Assembly: GCF_000513095.1 (NCBI RefSeq) | Contig: NZ_BAUT01000027.1 | Span: 1-47,750, forward strand | Direction of reading: 5' to 3' | Source: Halalkalibacter wakoensis JCM 9140 | GTDB taxonomy: Bacteria > Bacillota > Bacilli > Bacillales > Bacillaceae_D | Length of the DNA stretch: 47,750 nucleotides | Part shown: positions 35,982-46,304 of the stretch, one piece after another | Position numbering within the stretch: position 1 is the stretch's first letter | Layout: each line of letters opens with the position of its first letter | The notes under the pieces: model-generated | The model's input: the letters and a program-made list of their open reading frames with translations, nothing else | Databases searched by the model: none | What the model was told of the DNA's origin: nothing | Position numbers and translations under genes: made by a program

Positions 35982-36755
35982 TTACTTTTCGATCATCATT
36001 TTTTTGGAAATAGTAGTACTAGCTAATTTCACAGATTTAATTAGAGTTTCCAATTTGGGACCCTTCATTCTTACTGTGGGGCCGGCAATGCTCACAGAAG
36101 CAATCACTTGACCTTTATAAAAAATTGGAGCTGCAATGGAGGTAACACCTAGATGTAATTCTTCTTGACTAACGGCATAACCTTGTTTTTGAATGATGGA
36201 TAATCTCTCACGAAATTTTACTTCTGAAACAATTGTTTCAGAAGTATATGATGGTAAACCAGCATCAATCACTTGCTGAATTATTTCATCTCGTTGATAA
36301 GCTAAAATCACTTGACCTGTACTTGTGCAATGAATGGGGTTTTGTTTTCCGGCGTGTGAAAGCAAGTGAACAGGATGTTGACTGTCAACTTTGTATAAAT
36401 AAATTACCTTGCTCTCTCTAATTATTGATACATGAGCGGTTTCTCCTGTTTTTTGAGTTAACTCTTCTAAAATGGGAATCGAAATTTGGCATAAGTTATA
36501 TTTTGATAAAAATGTATTTCCCATTGATAAGATGCTTGAGGATGGTCGATACATTTTGGTGAGTGGTTCTTTAACGAGCATTCCTGAATAGAGCAAAGTA
36601 TGAATTAAACGATGGGCTGTACTCGGAGCAACTTGTAATTTTTCTGCGATGTCACTTAGCGTTAATTCAGGTTCTTCGATTGTAAATAAGTTCAGTAGTC
36701 TTAAGGCATTTCTCATTGACGAGAAGGATTCTTTACTAATAGCAGGGTATCTCAT
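35982..36755 (-). CDS. IclR-family transcriptional regulator (first of a tandem pair)
   Basis: A 257-residue regulator with an N-terminal winged helix (MRNALRLLNLF, LSDIAEKLQVAPSTAHRLIHTLL) and a C-terminal effector domain (IHCTSTGQVILAY, VTSIAAPIFYKGQVIASVSIAGP). It follows the next IclR gene with a 14-base gap on the same strand, so the pair are co-transcribed from the promoter shared divergently with pobA. It is similar to the two IclR proteins at 36770 and 39968, suggesting duplication. Likely role: control of hydroxybenzoate use, inferred from position. Confidence 0.88.
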   Translation of the reverse strand: MRYPAISKESFSSMRNALRLLNLFTIEEPELTLSDIAEKLQVAPSTAHRLIHTLLYSGMLVKEPLTKMYRPSSSILSMGNTFLSKYNLCQISIPILEELTQKTGETAHVSIIRESKVIYLYKVDSQHPVHLLSHAGKQNPIHCTSTGQVILAYQRDEIIQQVIDAGLPSYTSETIVSEVKFRERLSIIQKQGYAVSQEELHLGVTSIAAPIFYKGQVIASVSIAGPTVRMKGPKLETLIKSVKLASTTISKKMMIEK

Positions 36756-36769
36756 ATGTACTCCTTTCT

Positions 36770-37528
36770 TTACTCAACGTAACCTAATCTTTCAGAAATT
36801 TCTTTACCTGATTTTAGAATCTCATCAATATATAAAGACATACGACTCTCCGTCATTCGATTTAGTGGTCCTACAATGCTAATTGAGGCAATCACATCAC
36901 CAGTAAAATCTCTGACTGGTGCGGCGATGCTGATGATCCCTTCATGTAGTTCATTGACACAAATGGAATAGCCGACGTTTCGAATCGTCTCTAAGTCTTG
37001 TAATAGTTTTTGTGGATCGACAATGCTATTAGGGCCACATTTTGTCAAGCCTTTATTCATAACGCTTTGTACGATTTCTTCGGGCATAAAGGCAAGTAAT
37101 AGTTTTCCTGAACTCGTACAAGAAGCAGGGTTATTTTTTCCTATATAGGAGAGGAGTTCAATAGGATGACTACATTCAACTTTGTGAAGGTAAGTAATAT
37201 TTGTATCTTCTAAAATAGCAATGTGGGCAGTTTCCTCAACCTTTTTAACTAGCGACTGTAGGGTAGGTTTCGCTTCACGATAGATTTCTAAATGAGTCGT
37301 GATCACACCACTTAAGCAAAGAACAGAGATGCCTAACTGATATTTTGAACCGCTTTTTTCTAAAAATCCCTCAAGTACTAATTCTTTCACAAGTCGGCTA
37401 ACCGTGCTTTTATTTAGATTAAGGGTCTTTGAGATTTCGGTCACCCCCCAAGTCGGCTTTTCGTTTGTAAATAAGTGCAAAATAGAAAGACCATTCGTAA
37501 CAGATTTTAAAACTCCTTGCATTTCCAT
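36770..37528 (-). CDS. IclR-family transcriptional regulator, divergent from pobA
   Basis: A 252-residue regulator: winged helix VTEISKTLNLNKSTVSRLVKELVLEGF, then an effector domain with YLHKVECSHPIELLSYIGKNNPASCTSSGKLLLAF. It is visibly close to the protein at 39968, sharing NKSTVSRL, YLHKVES and CTSSGKLLLAF-like stretches. GAGGAATT precedes the ATG. Divergent placement makes it the natural candidate regulator of pobA. It reads with the second IclR gene as one unit. Confidence 0.88.
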   Translation of the reverse strand: MEMQGVLKSVTNGLSILHLFTNEKPTWGVTEISKTLNLNKSTVSRLVKELVLEGFLEKSGSKYQLGISVLCLSGVITTHLEIYREAKPTLQSLVKKVEETAHIAILEDTNITYLHKVECSHPIELLSYIGKNNPASCTSSGKLLLAFMPEEIVQSVMNKGLTKCGPNSIVDPQKLLQDLETIRNVGYSICVNELHEGIISIAAPVRDFTGDVIASISIVGPLNRMTESRMSLYIDEILKSGKEISERLGYVE

Positions 37529-37563
37529 AGTAAATTCCTCCTGAAAATCTACATACGTTTCAT

Positions 37564-37609
37564 ATGAAAGAAAAGCGATCTTTTATTCTGAACATTCTCA
37601 TATTATCAT
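37564..37609 (+). promoter_or_regulatory. pobA promoter with 23-bp PraR-like operator
   Basis: ATGAAAGA (37564-37571), seven bases, TCTTTTAT (37579-37586). The last six bases (TTTTAT) may serve as a poor -35; TATCAT (37604-37609) follows after exactly 17 bases. The overlapping 12-bp palindrome TTTCATATGAAA (37558-37569) is a further possible operator half. Confidence 0.5.
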
Positions 37610-37622
37610 TTTAAATGAGATA

Positions 37623-38859
<1,237 letters not shown>

Positions 38860-38865
38860 TTTAAA

Positions 38866-38904
38866 AGAGGGTTGTGCCAAACTTTTGTTTTTGGCACAAC
38901 CTCT
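38866..38904. terminator. Bidirectional terminator between pobA and praH
   Basis: AGAGGGTTGTGCCAA and TTGGCACAACCTCT (one bulge) between two convergent genes. Confidence 0.8.
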
Positions 38905-38913
38905 ATTCATATT

Positions 38914-39852
38914 TTAATCTTTAAGCAAAGAGTTGGAACCGTTTGCAAAGTTCGTTGCAGGTGGCCATGCACATAGATCAAACGGGAAGTCCGATCCTGG
39001 AACAATTCGCTCTTCACCAACCGATTTCACTAGATACTCTAACGTATTTTCATTCCATAAGACCGTATCGTACCAAAAGTCTTTTAAGTACTCAGTAGGT
39101 TCTTTTTGTAAAGCATTTGAAACGAGTGGCCACATTTCATATCCTTTGTTCATACGACCAATTTGATATGGAAGGAAGCCTCCTCCATGTGCTAATAGAA
39201 TTTTCACTTCTGGATATGTATCTAACATACCACTTAATAATAAATCTGTAGCTGAAATCGTTGTTTCCCAAGGGACCCCGATTAAATTCGGCATCATTCT
39301 TTGCTTTAAACGAGGGTCTTCGCATAACAAGGGATGAATAAAAATAATCGCTTTTTGTTTATTTGCTTCTTCCCAGAATGGTGTGAAGCTAGTGTCAGAC
39401 AATAATGTTCCATTAAGCCCAGGTCCAATAATGGCACCCTTTAAACCTAATGCCATCGCATCACGTAAATCTCTGGCAGCAAGTTCAGGGTTGTTAAGAG
39501 ATACAGTAGCTAAAGCAGAAAGATCTTCACTGTTTGATTTACTCCATTTAGCTAATGCATGATTGTAAACGCTTGCTAAATTGCTCGTAATCTCTGAAGG
39601 GAAATCATAGAGAAAGAGTTGTGGAATTGGGGAGACGATTGCATGTGTAACACCAACTTGTTTTTTTTGATCTAAATAAAGATTGGCATCAACAAATTCT
39701 TTTTTTAATTCAAAAGCCCATTTGTTATTTATTGAAAGAAATTCTTCTTTTTCTTGGCTGTTTTTGATCCAACTAGCGTTTACGGTTTGTTTGTGATCCT
39801 TTATCCAAGTTAGCACATCTTCAGGGATAAAATGAGTGTGAAAATCATGCAT
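38914..39852 (-). CDS. praH: Amidohydrolase-family decarboxylase, probable 5-carboxy-2-hydroxymuconate-6-semialdehyde decarboxylase
   Basis: A 312-residue metal-dependent amidohydrolase of the ACMSD group. The zinc ligands are His5 and His7 (HDFHTHFIP), His173 (FIHPLL) and Asp288 (PGSDFPF), with His222 (LLAHGGG) in the active site. Members decarboxylate aminocarboxymuconate semialdehyde, resorcylate and similar acids. In the protocatechuate 2,3-cleavage route this reaction converts the ring-cleavage product to 2-hydroxymuconate-6-semialdehyde. It follows the praR-like gene on the same strand (115-base gap, no terminator seen). The assignment rests on family plus context; the substrate is inferred. 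AAAGGAGC precedes the ATG. Confidence 0.78.
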   Translation of the reverse strand: MHDFHTHFIPEDVLTWIKDHKQTVNASWIKNSQEKEEFLSINNKWAFELKKEFVDANLYLDQKKQVGVTHAIVSPIPQLFLYDFPSEITSNLASVYNHALAKWSKSNSEDLSALATVSLNNPELAARDLRDAMALGLKGAIIGPGLNGTLLSDTSFTPFWEEANKQKAIIFIHPLLCEDPRLKQRMMPNLIGVPWETTISATDLLLSGMLDTYPEVKILLAHGGGFLPYQIGRMNKGYEMWPLVSNALQKEPTEYLKDFWYDTVLWNENTLEYLVKSVGEERIVPGSDFPFDLCAWPPATNFANGSNSLLKD

Positions 39853-39967
39853 ACGTAATCAGCTCCTTTAATTATTTACTGGTTTCGTGTTTTATTTCAC
39901 TCTTAGTAGAAACAATGATGCTTGGATGTTGTTCAAACAAGAGTTAGCTTATTTTTAACAACATCAT

Positions 39968-40750
39968 CTAGAAAGATCTATAACCTAAACGCTCCGAAAT
40001 GTATTTACCTGCTTCTATCACTTTCTTTGTATGAATAGGAATCGTTCGGTCGTTTAAACGTTGCATTGGACCAACAATATTTACAGATGCGATGACTTGG
40101 CCAGTGTAATCTCTTACAGGGGCAGCTATGGAAACAACTCCTTCGAAGATTTCTTCGATACTTAAGGCGTATCCTTTGGAACGAATTTCTGCAAGAGCAG
40201 AAGTGAGCTGTTCTCGATTCGTAATGGTGTTATCTGTAAATCTCTCAAACCCTCTTGCTACAGTTCTATCGACAAAATGTTCCTCATTAAAGGCAAGAAG
40301 TATTTTACCAGAGCTCGTAGCATACGCTGGATTTCTTTTACCAATGTGTGTAAATGCACGAACGTGATGTTTGCTTTCTACTTTGTGGAGATAAATAACA
40401 TCTAGTCCATCTAGAATAGCTAAATGCGAAGTTTCGCCTGTTTTTTCAACGAGTTGATGCAAGACAGGCATAGCCTCCTTATGAATTTCAAAATTCGATG
40501 TACACACGCTTGCAAGTGATAAAATGGAGAGTCCTAGGCGGTATCGCTGATTATCTGGATTTTTTTCGACAAAGCCTTCACTAGCTAATGTTGACATTAG
40601 CCGACTTACCGTACTTTTACCTAAGTCGAGATCTTTCGCTAAATCAGTAATTTTTAATTCTGATTCTTCCATAGAGAACCTACGCAAAATGCGTAACGCA
40701 TTTTTTACAGAAGATAACGTGTAATCTTTCTTCTCTTTTTCCTTTTGCAT
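39968..40750 (-). CDS. praR: IclR-family regulator, probable PraR-type repressor
   Basis: A 260-residue IclR protein: winged helix ITDLAKDLDLGKSTVSRLMSTLASEGF and effector domain VIYLHKVESKHHVRAFTHIGKRNPAYATSSGKILLAF. It is divergent from praB with a 224-base gap holding two copies of the 23-bp operator. In Paenibacillus JJ-1b the pra operon is repressed by an IclR-type PraR; position and family match that role. Of the three similar IclR genes here, orthology to PraR cannot be settled by eye. AGGAGG precedes the ATG. Confidence 0.75.
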   Translation of the reverse strand: MQKEKEKKDYTLSSVKNALRILRRFSMEESELKITDLAKDLDLGKSTVSRLMSTLASEGFVEKNPDNQRYRLGLSILSLASVCTSNFEIHKEAMPVLHQLVEKTGETSHLAILDGLDVIYLHKVESKHHVRAFTHIGKRNPAYATSSGKILLAFNEEHFVDRTVARGFERFTDNTITNREQLTSALAEIRSKGYALSIEEIFEGVVSIAAPVRDYTGQVIASVNIVGPMQRLNDRTIPIHTKKVIEAGKYISERLGYRSF

Positions 40751-40773
40751 GTAAAAACCTCCTTTTGTTGTTT

Positions 40774-40819
40774 ATAGAGGAACACAGTTCTTTCATGGGA
40801 GTTGAGCTTACTATATCAT
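40774..40819 (+). promoter_or_regulatory. Upstream 23-bp operator in the praR-praB gap
   Basis: ATAGAGGA (40774-40781), seven bases, TCTTTCAT (40789-40796); on the other strand ATGAAAGA-N7-TCCTCTAT. TATCAT lies 17 bases after it at 40814-40819. It may control praR, praB or both. Confidence 0.45.
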
Positions 40820-40878
40820 AATAAGTGACAAAAATGAATAATCAAAAAATTATTTAAAAAAGTTTCTTTTTGTTGCGC

Positions 40879-40924
40879 ATAAAAGAACTACGGTCTTTTA
40901 TAAGGTACATTATTTGATTATTCT
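40879..40924 (+). promoter_or_regulatory. praB-proximal 23-bp operator and promoter
   Basis: ATAAAAGA (40879-40886), seven bases, TCTTTTAT (40894-40901): perfect 8-bp arms. The last six bases can act as -35, and TATTCT (40919-40924) follows after 17 bases. Best copy of the motif shared with pobA. Confidence 0.55.
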
Positions 40925-40974
40925 AAAGGTAAGCAAGCAATACAATTTGAACTAATTGAATGGAGGAACTTTAT

Positions 40975-42438
40975 ATGAAAACGGTTACGACAGCGACAGG
41001 GATTGATTGTAGACATTTTATTAACGGACAATATAGGGACTCTGCAAACAATAAAACGTTTATTAATACGAACCCAGCAAATGAAGAAGTACTTGGGTCT
41101 GTAGCGGAAGGTGGAAAAGAGGAAATTGATCTAGCGGTAGGTGCTGCAAAAAGAGCTTTGAACGGACGTTGGAAGACGATGCCACTAGTAGAACGGTCAA
41201 AAATTCTTCGTAAAATTGGTGATTTAATTTTAGAAAGAAAAGATGAGTTAGCACGCTTAGAGTCACTTGATACCGGTAAACCAATTTGGTTATCAAGCAC
41301 AATTGATATCCCACGGGCAGCATACAATTTCCACTTCTTTGCAGATTACATGACAACAATGGGAACAGAAGCATATCAACATGATGATGTAGCAATTAAC
41401 TATGCAGTGCGAAAGCCAGTTGGCGTTGTAGGCTTGATAAATCCTTGGAATCTACCAATGCTTCTTTTAACTTGGAAGCTAGCACCTTGTCTAGCGGCGG
41501 GGAATACTGCAGTCATGAAGCCGGCTGAGTGGACACCGATGACAGCAACCGTTCTTGCGGAAATTTGTAAGGAAGCTGGAGTGCCAGATGGAGTGGTAAA
41601 CGTTGTTCATGGGTTTGGCCCAGATTCAGCAGGGGCTGCACTTACTGAGCATCCAGATGTAGATGCCATTACGTTTACTGGAGAAACATCAACTGGTACG
41701 GCCATTATGAAGGCTGCAGCGAATTCACTTAAAAAACTTTCATACGAATTAGGTGGGAAAAACCCGAACATTATATTTGCAGATTCTGATCTAGATGAAG
41801 TGTTAGAAACAACGATTAAATCAAGCTTTATTAATCAAGGAGAAGTTTGCTTATGCGGTTCCAGAATTTACGTTGAGCGAGCTGCTTACGATGAATTTGT
41901 TGAAAAATTTGTTGCGAAGACAAAAGAGCTTGTCGTTGGAGATCCATTTGATGAAAAAACAAAAATTGGTGCGATGATTGGAAAAGAGCATTATGAGCGA
42001 GTTCTTGGATATCTTGATTTAGCTCGTGAAGAAGGCGGAACAATTCGTACTGGTGGTGGCCGTCCAAAAGGCTTTGAGAAAGGCTATTACATTGAACCAA
42101 CGATTATTACTGATTTAGATCGTAATGCGCGCTGCGTGCGTGAAGAAATTTTTGGTCCAGTTGTTACGGTTATTCCGTTTGATTTAGAAGATGAAGTGAT
42201 TGCTCAAGTAAATGATTCGCATTACGGTTTAAGTGCTTCAATTTGGACGAACGACCTTCGTCGTGCTCATCGTGTTGCAAACGAAGTGGAGGCGGGTATT
42301 ATCTGGGTAAATACTTGGTTCTTACGTGATTTACGCACACCTTTTGGCGGAATGAAGCAAAGTGGTATCGGTCGTGAAGGTGGAATGCATAGTTTTGAAT
42401 TTTATAGTGAACTTAAAAATATTTGTATCAAGCTTTAA
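40975..42438 (+). CDS. praB: 2-hydroxymuconate-6-semialdehyde dehydrogenase
   Basis: A 487-residue NAD-dependent aldehyde dehydrogenase, first gene of the lower-pathway operon. INPWNLPMLLLTWKLAPCLAAGNTAVMKPAE, FTGETSTGTAIM, ELGGKNPNIIF and NQGEVCLCGSRIYVE (catalytic Cys) match the XylG/DmpC-type semialdehyde dehydrogenases. It oxidises the semialdehyde to 2-hydroxymuconate (4-oxalocrotonate enol). GGAGG selects the ATG at 40975. The context of tautomerase, decarboxylase, hydratase and aldolase genes makes the substrate assignment firm. Confidence 0.92.
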   Translation: MKTVTTATGIDCRHFINGQYRDSANNKTFINTNPANEEVLGSVAEGGKEEIDLAVGAAKRALNGRWKTMPLVERSKILRKIGDLILERKDELARLESLDTGKPIWLSSTIDIPRAAYNFHFFADYMTTMGTEAYQHDDVAINYAVRKPVGVVGLINPWNLPMLLLTWKLAPCLAAGNTAVMKPAEWTPMTATVLAEICKEAGVPDGVVNVVHGFGPDSAGAALTEHPDVDAITFTGETSTGTAIMKAAANSLKKLSYELGGKNPNIIFADSDLDEVLETTIKSSFINQGEVCLCGSRIYVERAAYDEFVEKFVAKTKELVVGDPFDEKTKIGAMIGKEHYERVLGYLDLAREEGGTIRTGGGRPKGFEKGYYIEPTIITDLDRNARCVREEIFGPVVTVIPFDLEDEVIAQVNDSHYGLSASIWTNDLRRAHRVANEVEAGIIWVNTWFLRDLRTPFGGMKQSGIGREGGMHSFEFYSELKNICIKL

Positions 42439-42517
42439 TGAATAGAATGGTGGAGCGAAGGATGCTTGTCATTTCTAAGCTCCAACCTCTTTTTCATCTA
42501 TATAAGGAGGGTCATAT

Positions 42518-43297
42518 ATGAGTACAACAGAGTCATTTGCTAGTCAGTTGTTACAAGCAGAAAAAGAACGGGTAGGTACGGTTGCTTTAACAGAACAAAA
42601 CCCTGCGTTTACCGTTCAAGATGCGTATGCAGTTCAACTAGAAATTATTAAGCGAAAGCTGGAGCAAGGTCAGACAATCGTAGGGAAGAAAATTGGTCTA
42701 ACTTCTATTGCTATGCAAAAGTTATTAGGCGTCGATGAGCCTGATTATGGACATCTTCTTGATGGGATGGTTGTTGAGAACGGGACAGAGCTTGCTTTTA
42801 ATCAAGTGATGCAACCGAAAGTAGAAGGAGAAGTTGCGTTTGTCTTAAAAAGGGATTTAAAAGGACCCAATGTTACGGCTTTAGATGTCATTCAAGCAAC
42901 TGATTATCTTTTGCCATCATTAGAAATTGTCGATAGTCGTGTGAAAGACTGGAAAATCAAGTTGCCAGATACGATTGCGGATAATGCTTCAAGCAGCCAT
43001 TATGTTTTAGGTGGAAAGCCAGTAAACGTAGACCAAGTAGACCTTGCTCAGATTGGTATGGTCCTATTAAAAAATGGAGAAATCGTAAACACAGGTGTCG
43101 GAGCAGCAGTTATGGGACATCCAGCAAACTGCGTTGCGTGGCTTGCTAATAAATTAAGTGAATTTGATATTACGTTAAAAGCTGGAGAAGTGATTTTATC
43201 TGGAGCACTGTCAGCAGCTGTTGATGCTGAGCCTGGTGATGTTTTCACAGCGAAAATTGCACACTTAGGAGAAGTTTCGGTTCGCTTTTCTTCATAA
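42518..43297 (+). CDS. praE: 2-hydroxypenta-2,4-dienoate (2-oxopent-4-enoate) hydratase
   Basis: A 259-residue member of the hydratase/decarboxylase family. [41 protein letters not shown] and the metal-binding [12 protein letters not shown]-like segment (here [25 protein letters not shown]) define it. It adds water to form 4-hydroxy-2-oxovalerate. It is about 34% similar by eye in layout to the decarboxylase PraD, its relative at 45278. AGGAGGG precedes the ATG. Assignment as hydratase rather than decarboxylase follows gene order (E before G and F). Confidence 0.87.
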   Translation: MSTTESFASQLLQAEKERVGTVALTEQNPAFTVQDAYAVQLEIIKRKLEQGQTIVGKKIGLTSIAMQKLLGVDEPDYGHLLDGMVVENGTELAFNQVMQPKVEGEVAFVLKRDLKGPNVTALDVIQATDYLLPSLEIVDSRVKDWKIKLPDTIADNASSSHYVLGGKPVNVDQVDLAQIGMVLLKNGEIVNTGVGAAVMGHPANCVAWLANKLSEFDITLKAGEVILSGALSAAVDAEPGDVFTAKIAHLGEVSVRFSS

Positions 43298-43319
43298 TAA
43301 TGTTCGAAAGGAGATTCAC

Positions 43320-44207
43320 ATGGATAAAATTAAAGTTGCAATCATCGGGACAGGAAATATTGGTACAGATTTAATGTTAAAGATTGAAAGATCTTCATCT
43401 TTGAAATTAACATCTCTTATTGGAATTGATCCATATTCAGATGGAGTAAAGCGGGCAAAAGAGAGAGGGTACCAAACGTTTACAAATGGATTAGAAGAAT
43501 TTTTGGAAACAAGTAGTGAGTTAGCTGATATTTTCTTTGATGCGACATCTGCTAAAGCTCATGTCCGTCATGCGAAACTGTTAAAAGAAGCAGGAAAGCA
43601 GGTTCTTGATCTTACGCCAGCAGCAAGAGGACCTTTTGTTGTACCTCCCGTTAACTTAGATTCAAATCTTGATGTACCTAATATTAACTTAATTACATGC
43701 GGCGGCCAGGCAACCATTCCAATGGTGCATGCGGTGAATCGTGTTGCTCCAGTCGAATACGCTGAAATTGTAGCAACCATTTCGAGTGAAAGTGCAGGAC
43801 CTGGGACGAGAGCGAATATCGATGAATTTACGCAAACAACAAAGCGTGGAATTGAGGAAATTGGTGGAGCGAAACAAGGGAAAGCGATTATCATCTTAAA
43901 TCCGGCTGAACCTCCAATTTTAATGAGAGATACGGTTTATGCTGTTGTGGAACCTGGGAAAATGGATGAGGCTGCTATTACGAAATCAATTAAGGAAATG
44001 GCTGATAGTGTTCAATCTTATGTACCTGGGTACCGTTTAAGAACAAAACCAATCTTTGACGGAAACCGTGTTACGATTTTCTTAGAAGTAGAAGGAGCAG
44101 GGGATTATCTACCTTCTTATTCTGGAAACTTAGACATTATGACCGCTGCTGCCGTTAAAGTTGCTGAAGAACTTGCGAAAAACAAATTGAATTCAGCAAT
44201 TATTTAA
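43320..44207 (+). CDS. praG: Acetaldehyde dehydrogenase (acylating)
   Basis: A 295-residue enzyme that converts acetaldehyde, NAD and CoA to acetyl-CoA. [18 protein letters not shown] is the NAD-binding loop; [18 protein letters not shown] contains the catalytic Cys near residue 126; [14 protein letters not shown] and [14 protein letters not shown] are family hallmarks (BphJ, DmpF, MhpF). It forms a channelling complex with the aldolase encoded next. AAAGGAG precedes the ATG. Confidence 0.94.
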   Translation: MDKIKVAIIGTGNIGTDLMLKIERSSSLKLTSLIGIDPYSDGVKRAKERGYQTFTNGLEEFLETSSELADIFFDATSAKAHVRHAKLLKEAGKQVLDLTPAARGPFVVPPVNLDSNLDVPNINLITCGGQATIPMVHAVNRVAPVEYAEIVATISSESAGPGTRANIDEFTQTTKRGIEEIGGAKQGKAIIILNPAEPPILMRDTVYAVVEPGKMDEAAITKSIKEMADSVQSYVPGYRLRTKPIFDGNRVTIFLEVEGAGDYLPSYSGNLDIMTAAAVKVAEELAKNKLNSAII

Positions 44208-44239
44208 TAGGAATCTCTCAATAGAAAGGAATGGATACA

Positions 44240-45265
44240 GTGAGCGCAAATCGAGATATCATACTTACGGAAGTAGCTTTGCGAGATGGAAGTCATGCAA
44301 TTGGTCACCAATATACAGTGGAACAAGTAACGGAAGTGGCTCGTGTTTTAAACGATGCTGGTGTACCTTACATTGAAGTAGCTCACGGTGATGGTTTAGC
44401 CGGATCGTCTGAACAATATGGTCGTTCGTTAACAGATGAAATGAAATTAATTGAAGCAGCGGTATCAGTTTGTGATCAGACGAAAGTGGCTGTTCTTTTA
44501 ATCCCGGGAATTGGGACGATGAATGAACTAAAGCAAGCTGCAAGCCTTGGGGCGAAAATGGCACGTGTGGCAACACATGTAACAGAGGCTGATGTTTCAC
44601 CACAACATATTAATCTAGCAAAAGAATTAGGGATGGAAACGGTTGGATTTTTGATGATGTCGCATATGGCACCCGTTAACAAACTGGTTGAGCAAGCAAA
44701 GTTGATGGAGAGCTACGGAGCGGATACTGTTTATGTTGTTGATTCTGCTGGAGCATTACTTCCACATGAAGTTCGTGAGCGTATTAAAGCCCTTCGTCAA
44801 AGCTTAACGATCAACATTGGTTTCCATGCTCATAACAATTTATCTCTTGCAATGGCCAATACACTTGTAGCGATTGAAGAAGGGGCAACAAGAATTGATG
44901 GAAGCATCCGTTGCCTTGGAGCTGGTGCAGGGAATACCCAAACAGAAGTGTTGGTTGCTGTATTAGATCGCATGGGTCTAAACAGTGGAGTGGATTTATA
45001 TAAAATGATGGATTTAGCTGAAAACATCGTGGCGCCAATTTTAAAACAACCACAAGAGATTACTAGAGACAGTCTTGTTATGGGATATGCGGGAGTGTAT
45101 TCAAGCTTCTTACTTCACTCTCAAAGAGCAGCAAAACAATTCAATGTTGATTCTCGTGATATTTTAATTGAATTAGGGAAGCGAAAAGTAGTCGGTGGTC
45201 AAGAAGATATGATTATCGATGTAGCATCCGAAATTGCAAATAAACAAAATAGTTTAAAAGTGTAG
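44240..45265 (+). CDS. praF: 4-hydroxy-2-oxovalerate aldolase
   Basis: A 341-residue HMGL-like TIM barrel that cleaves 4-hydroxy-2-oxovalerate to pyruvate and acetaldehyde. TEVALRDGSHAIGHQYT with the conserved Arg-Asp, VYVVDSAGALLP, and GFHAHNNLSLAMANT with the metal-binding His pair (HxH) identify it (BphI, DmpG). The C-terminal communication domain follows. AAAGGA nine bases upstream favours the GTG at 44240; the ATG at 44231 directly abuts the site. It works in complex with PraG. Confidence 0.94.
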   Translation: MSANRDIILTEVALRDGSHAIGHQYTVEQVTEVARVLNDAGVPYIEVAHGDGLAGSSEQYGRSLTDEMKLIEAAVSVCDQTKVAVLLIPGIGTMNELKQAASLGAKMARVATHVTEADVSPQHINLAKELGMETVGFLMMSHMAPVNKLVEQAKLMESYGADTVYVVDSAGALLPHEVRERIKALRQSLTINIGFHAHNNLSLAMANTLVAIEEGATRIDGSIRCLGAGAGNTQTEVLVAVLDRMGLNSGVDLYKMMDLAENIVAPILKQPQEITRDSLVMGYAGVYSSFLLHSQRAAKQFNVDSRDILIELGKRKVVGGQEDMIIDVASEIANKQNSLKV

Positions 45266-45277
45266 TGGAGGGATATG

Positions 45278-46066
45278 ATGAGCAACATGTCGAATAAAGA
45301 GATAGCGAAATTTCTACTAGATGCTGAATTACAAAGGAAAGAAGTTATCCGGATTACATCAGATAAAGTTCCTAGCTTAACAGTAGAAGAGGCGTATGAT
45401 ATTCAAGAAGAGCTAGTAAAATTAAAAATTGAACAAGGACTTAATATAGTTGGCCCGAAAATGGGGTTAACAAGTCGAGCTAAAATGAAACAAATGAACG
45501 TCGAAGAGCCTATATATGGATATGTTTTTGATAACATGATAGTTCAAGATGGTGGCAAAATTTCATTATCTGACTTTATTCATCCAAAGGTAGAAGCAGA
45601 AGTAGCGTTTATCTTAGGCAAAGATATTGAAGGACCAGGTGTGTCTGGTGCACAAGTATTAGCGGCAACAGAATATGTATGTTCAGCACTTGAAATCATT
45701 GATAGCCGCTATGAAAACTTTAACTTTACTCTTCCGGATGTAGTTGCTGATAATGCGTCTACGTCTCAAGTTGTATTTGGAAACAAAGTACGCAAACCTG
45801 AAGAACTAGATCTTGAATTAATCGGTACGGTTTTATCGATCAATGGTGAAATCAAAGACCTCGGAGCTGGCGCAGCTGTATTAGGTCACCCAGCTAATTC
45901 AGTTGCCATGCTGGCAAACATGCTTCACCGCAGAGGAGAAAAGCTAAAAGCTGGTCAAATCATTTTAACAGGCGGAATTACTGGAGCTCATCACTTATCA
46001 TACGGCGACTTTGTCACAGGCAAACTAGACGGCCTAGGCGAAGTAAGCTTCACGGTAGGAGAATAA
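45278..46066 (+). CDS. praD: 4-oxalocrotonate decarboxylase
   Basis: A 262-residue Mg-dependent member of the hydratase/decarboxylase family, similar to XylI/DmpH. GPKMGLTSRAKMKQMNVEEPIYGYVFDNM, PKVEAEVAFILGKDI, ALEIIDSRYENFNFTLPDVVADNAS and LGHPANSVAML are visible. It removes CO2 from 2-oxohex-3-enedioate to give 2-hydroxypentadienoate. GGAGGG selects ATG 45278 over 45275. The large gap that follows separates it from the tautomerase gene and carries structured repeats. Confidence 0.88.
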   Translation: MSNMSNKEIAKFLLDAELQRKEVIRITSDKVPSLTVEEAYDIQEELVKLKIEQGLNIVGPKMGLTSRAKMKQMNVEEPIYGYVFDNMIVQDGGKISLSDFIHPKVEAEVAFILGKDIEGPGVSGAQVLAATEYVCSALEIIDSRYENFNFTLPDVVADNASTSQVVFGNKVRKPEELDLELIGTVLSINGEIKDLGAGAAVLGHPANSVAMLANMLHRRGEKLKAGQIILTGGITGAHHLSYGDFVTGKLDGLGEVSFTVGE

Positions 46067-46100
46067 TAGAAAAAGGGCGAACTTCCCTTTTCTATTATTC
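46061..46100. terminator. Hairpin overlapping the praD stop codon
   Basis: GAATAATAGAAAA-GGG and CCC-TTTTCTATTATTC pair over 16 bp with one bulge around CGAACTT. No clean T tail; may be a partial terminator or an RNA-stability element inside the operon. Confidence 0.6.
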
Positions 46101-46103
46101 GAA

Positions 46104-46183
46104 GCGTTGAGCGGAGCCGCCGTAATGTTTTAAGCCTTTTGGGTGGGTTTCCCCAAAAGGCGCACGGCGAGAGGAGCCAACGC
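46104..46183. ncRNA. 80-base symmetric nested-stem element inside the pra operon
   Basis: Nested pairing: GCGTTG/CAACGC, a symmetric internal loop AGCGGAGC opposite AGAGGAGC, CGCCGT/ACGGCG, an asymmetric loop, then GCCTTTTGGG/CCCAAAAGGC closing on TGGGTTTC. It is much richer in G+C than the surroundings. Together with the duplicated 31-base sequence on both sides (46070-46100 and 46208-46238) it looks inserted. No Rfam family named; a mobile repeat is the alternative. Confidence 0.45.
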
Positions 46184-46207
46184 AACCGGGATCGCGCTGT
46201 TTAAGGG

Positions 46208-46238
46208 AAAAAGGACGAACTTCCCTTTTCTATTATTC
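46208..46238 (+). repeat. Second copy of a 31-base direct repeat flanking the nested element
   Basis: AAAAAGGACGAACTTCCC followed by TTTTCTATTATTC repeats 46070-46100 with one difference (GGAC for GGGC). It can form its own small hairpin AAGGGAA...TTCCCTT. Confidence 0.7.
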
Positions 46239-46304
46239 TAGGATAGGTAGGGACAGAGACAAAAATGAAAGCCTTAACATATTCCTATAAGGAGGGAAAT
46301 CGCT

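Noticed and set aside
38914-39852. Decarboxylase as true ACMSD of tryptophan/kynurenine breakdown
   Set aside because: No kynurenine-pathway genes or cupin-type hydroxyanthranilate dioxygenase lie nearby; pobA and the LigB enzyme point to protocatechuate.
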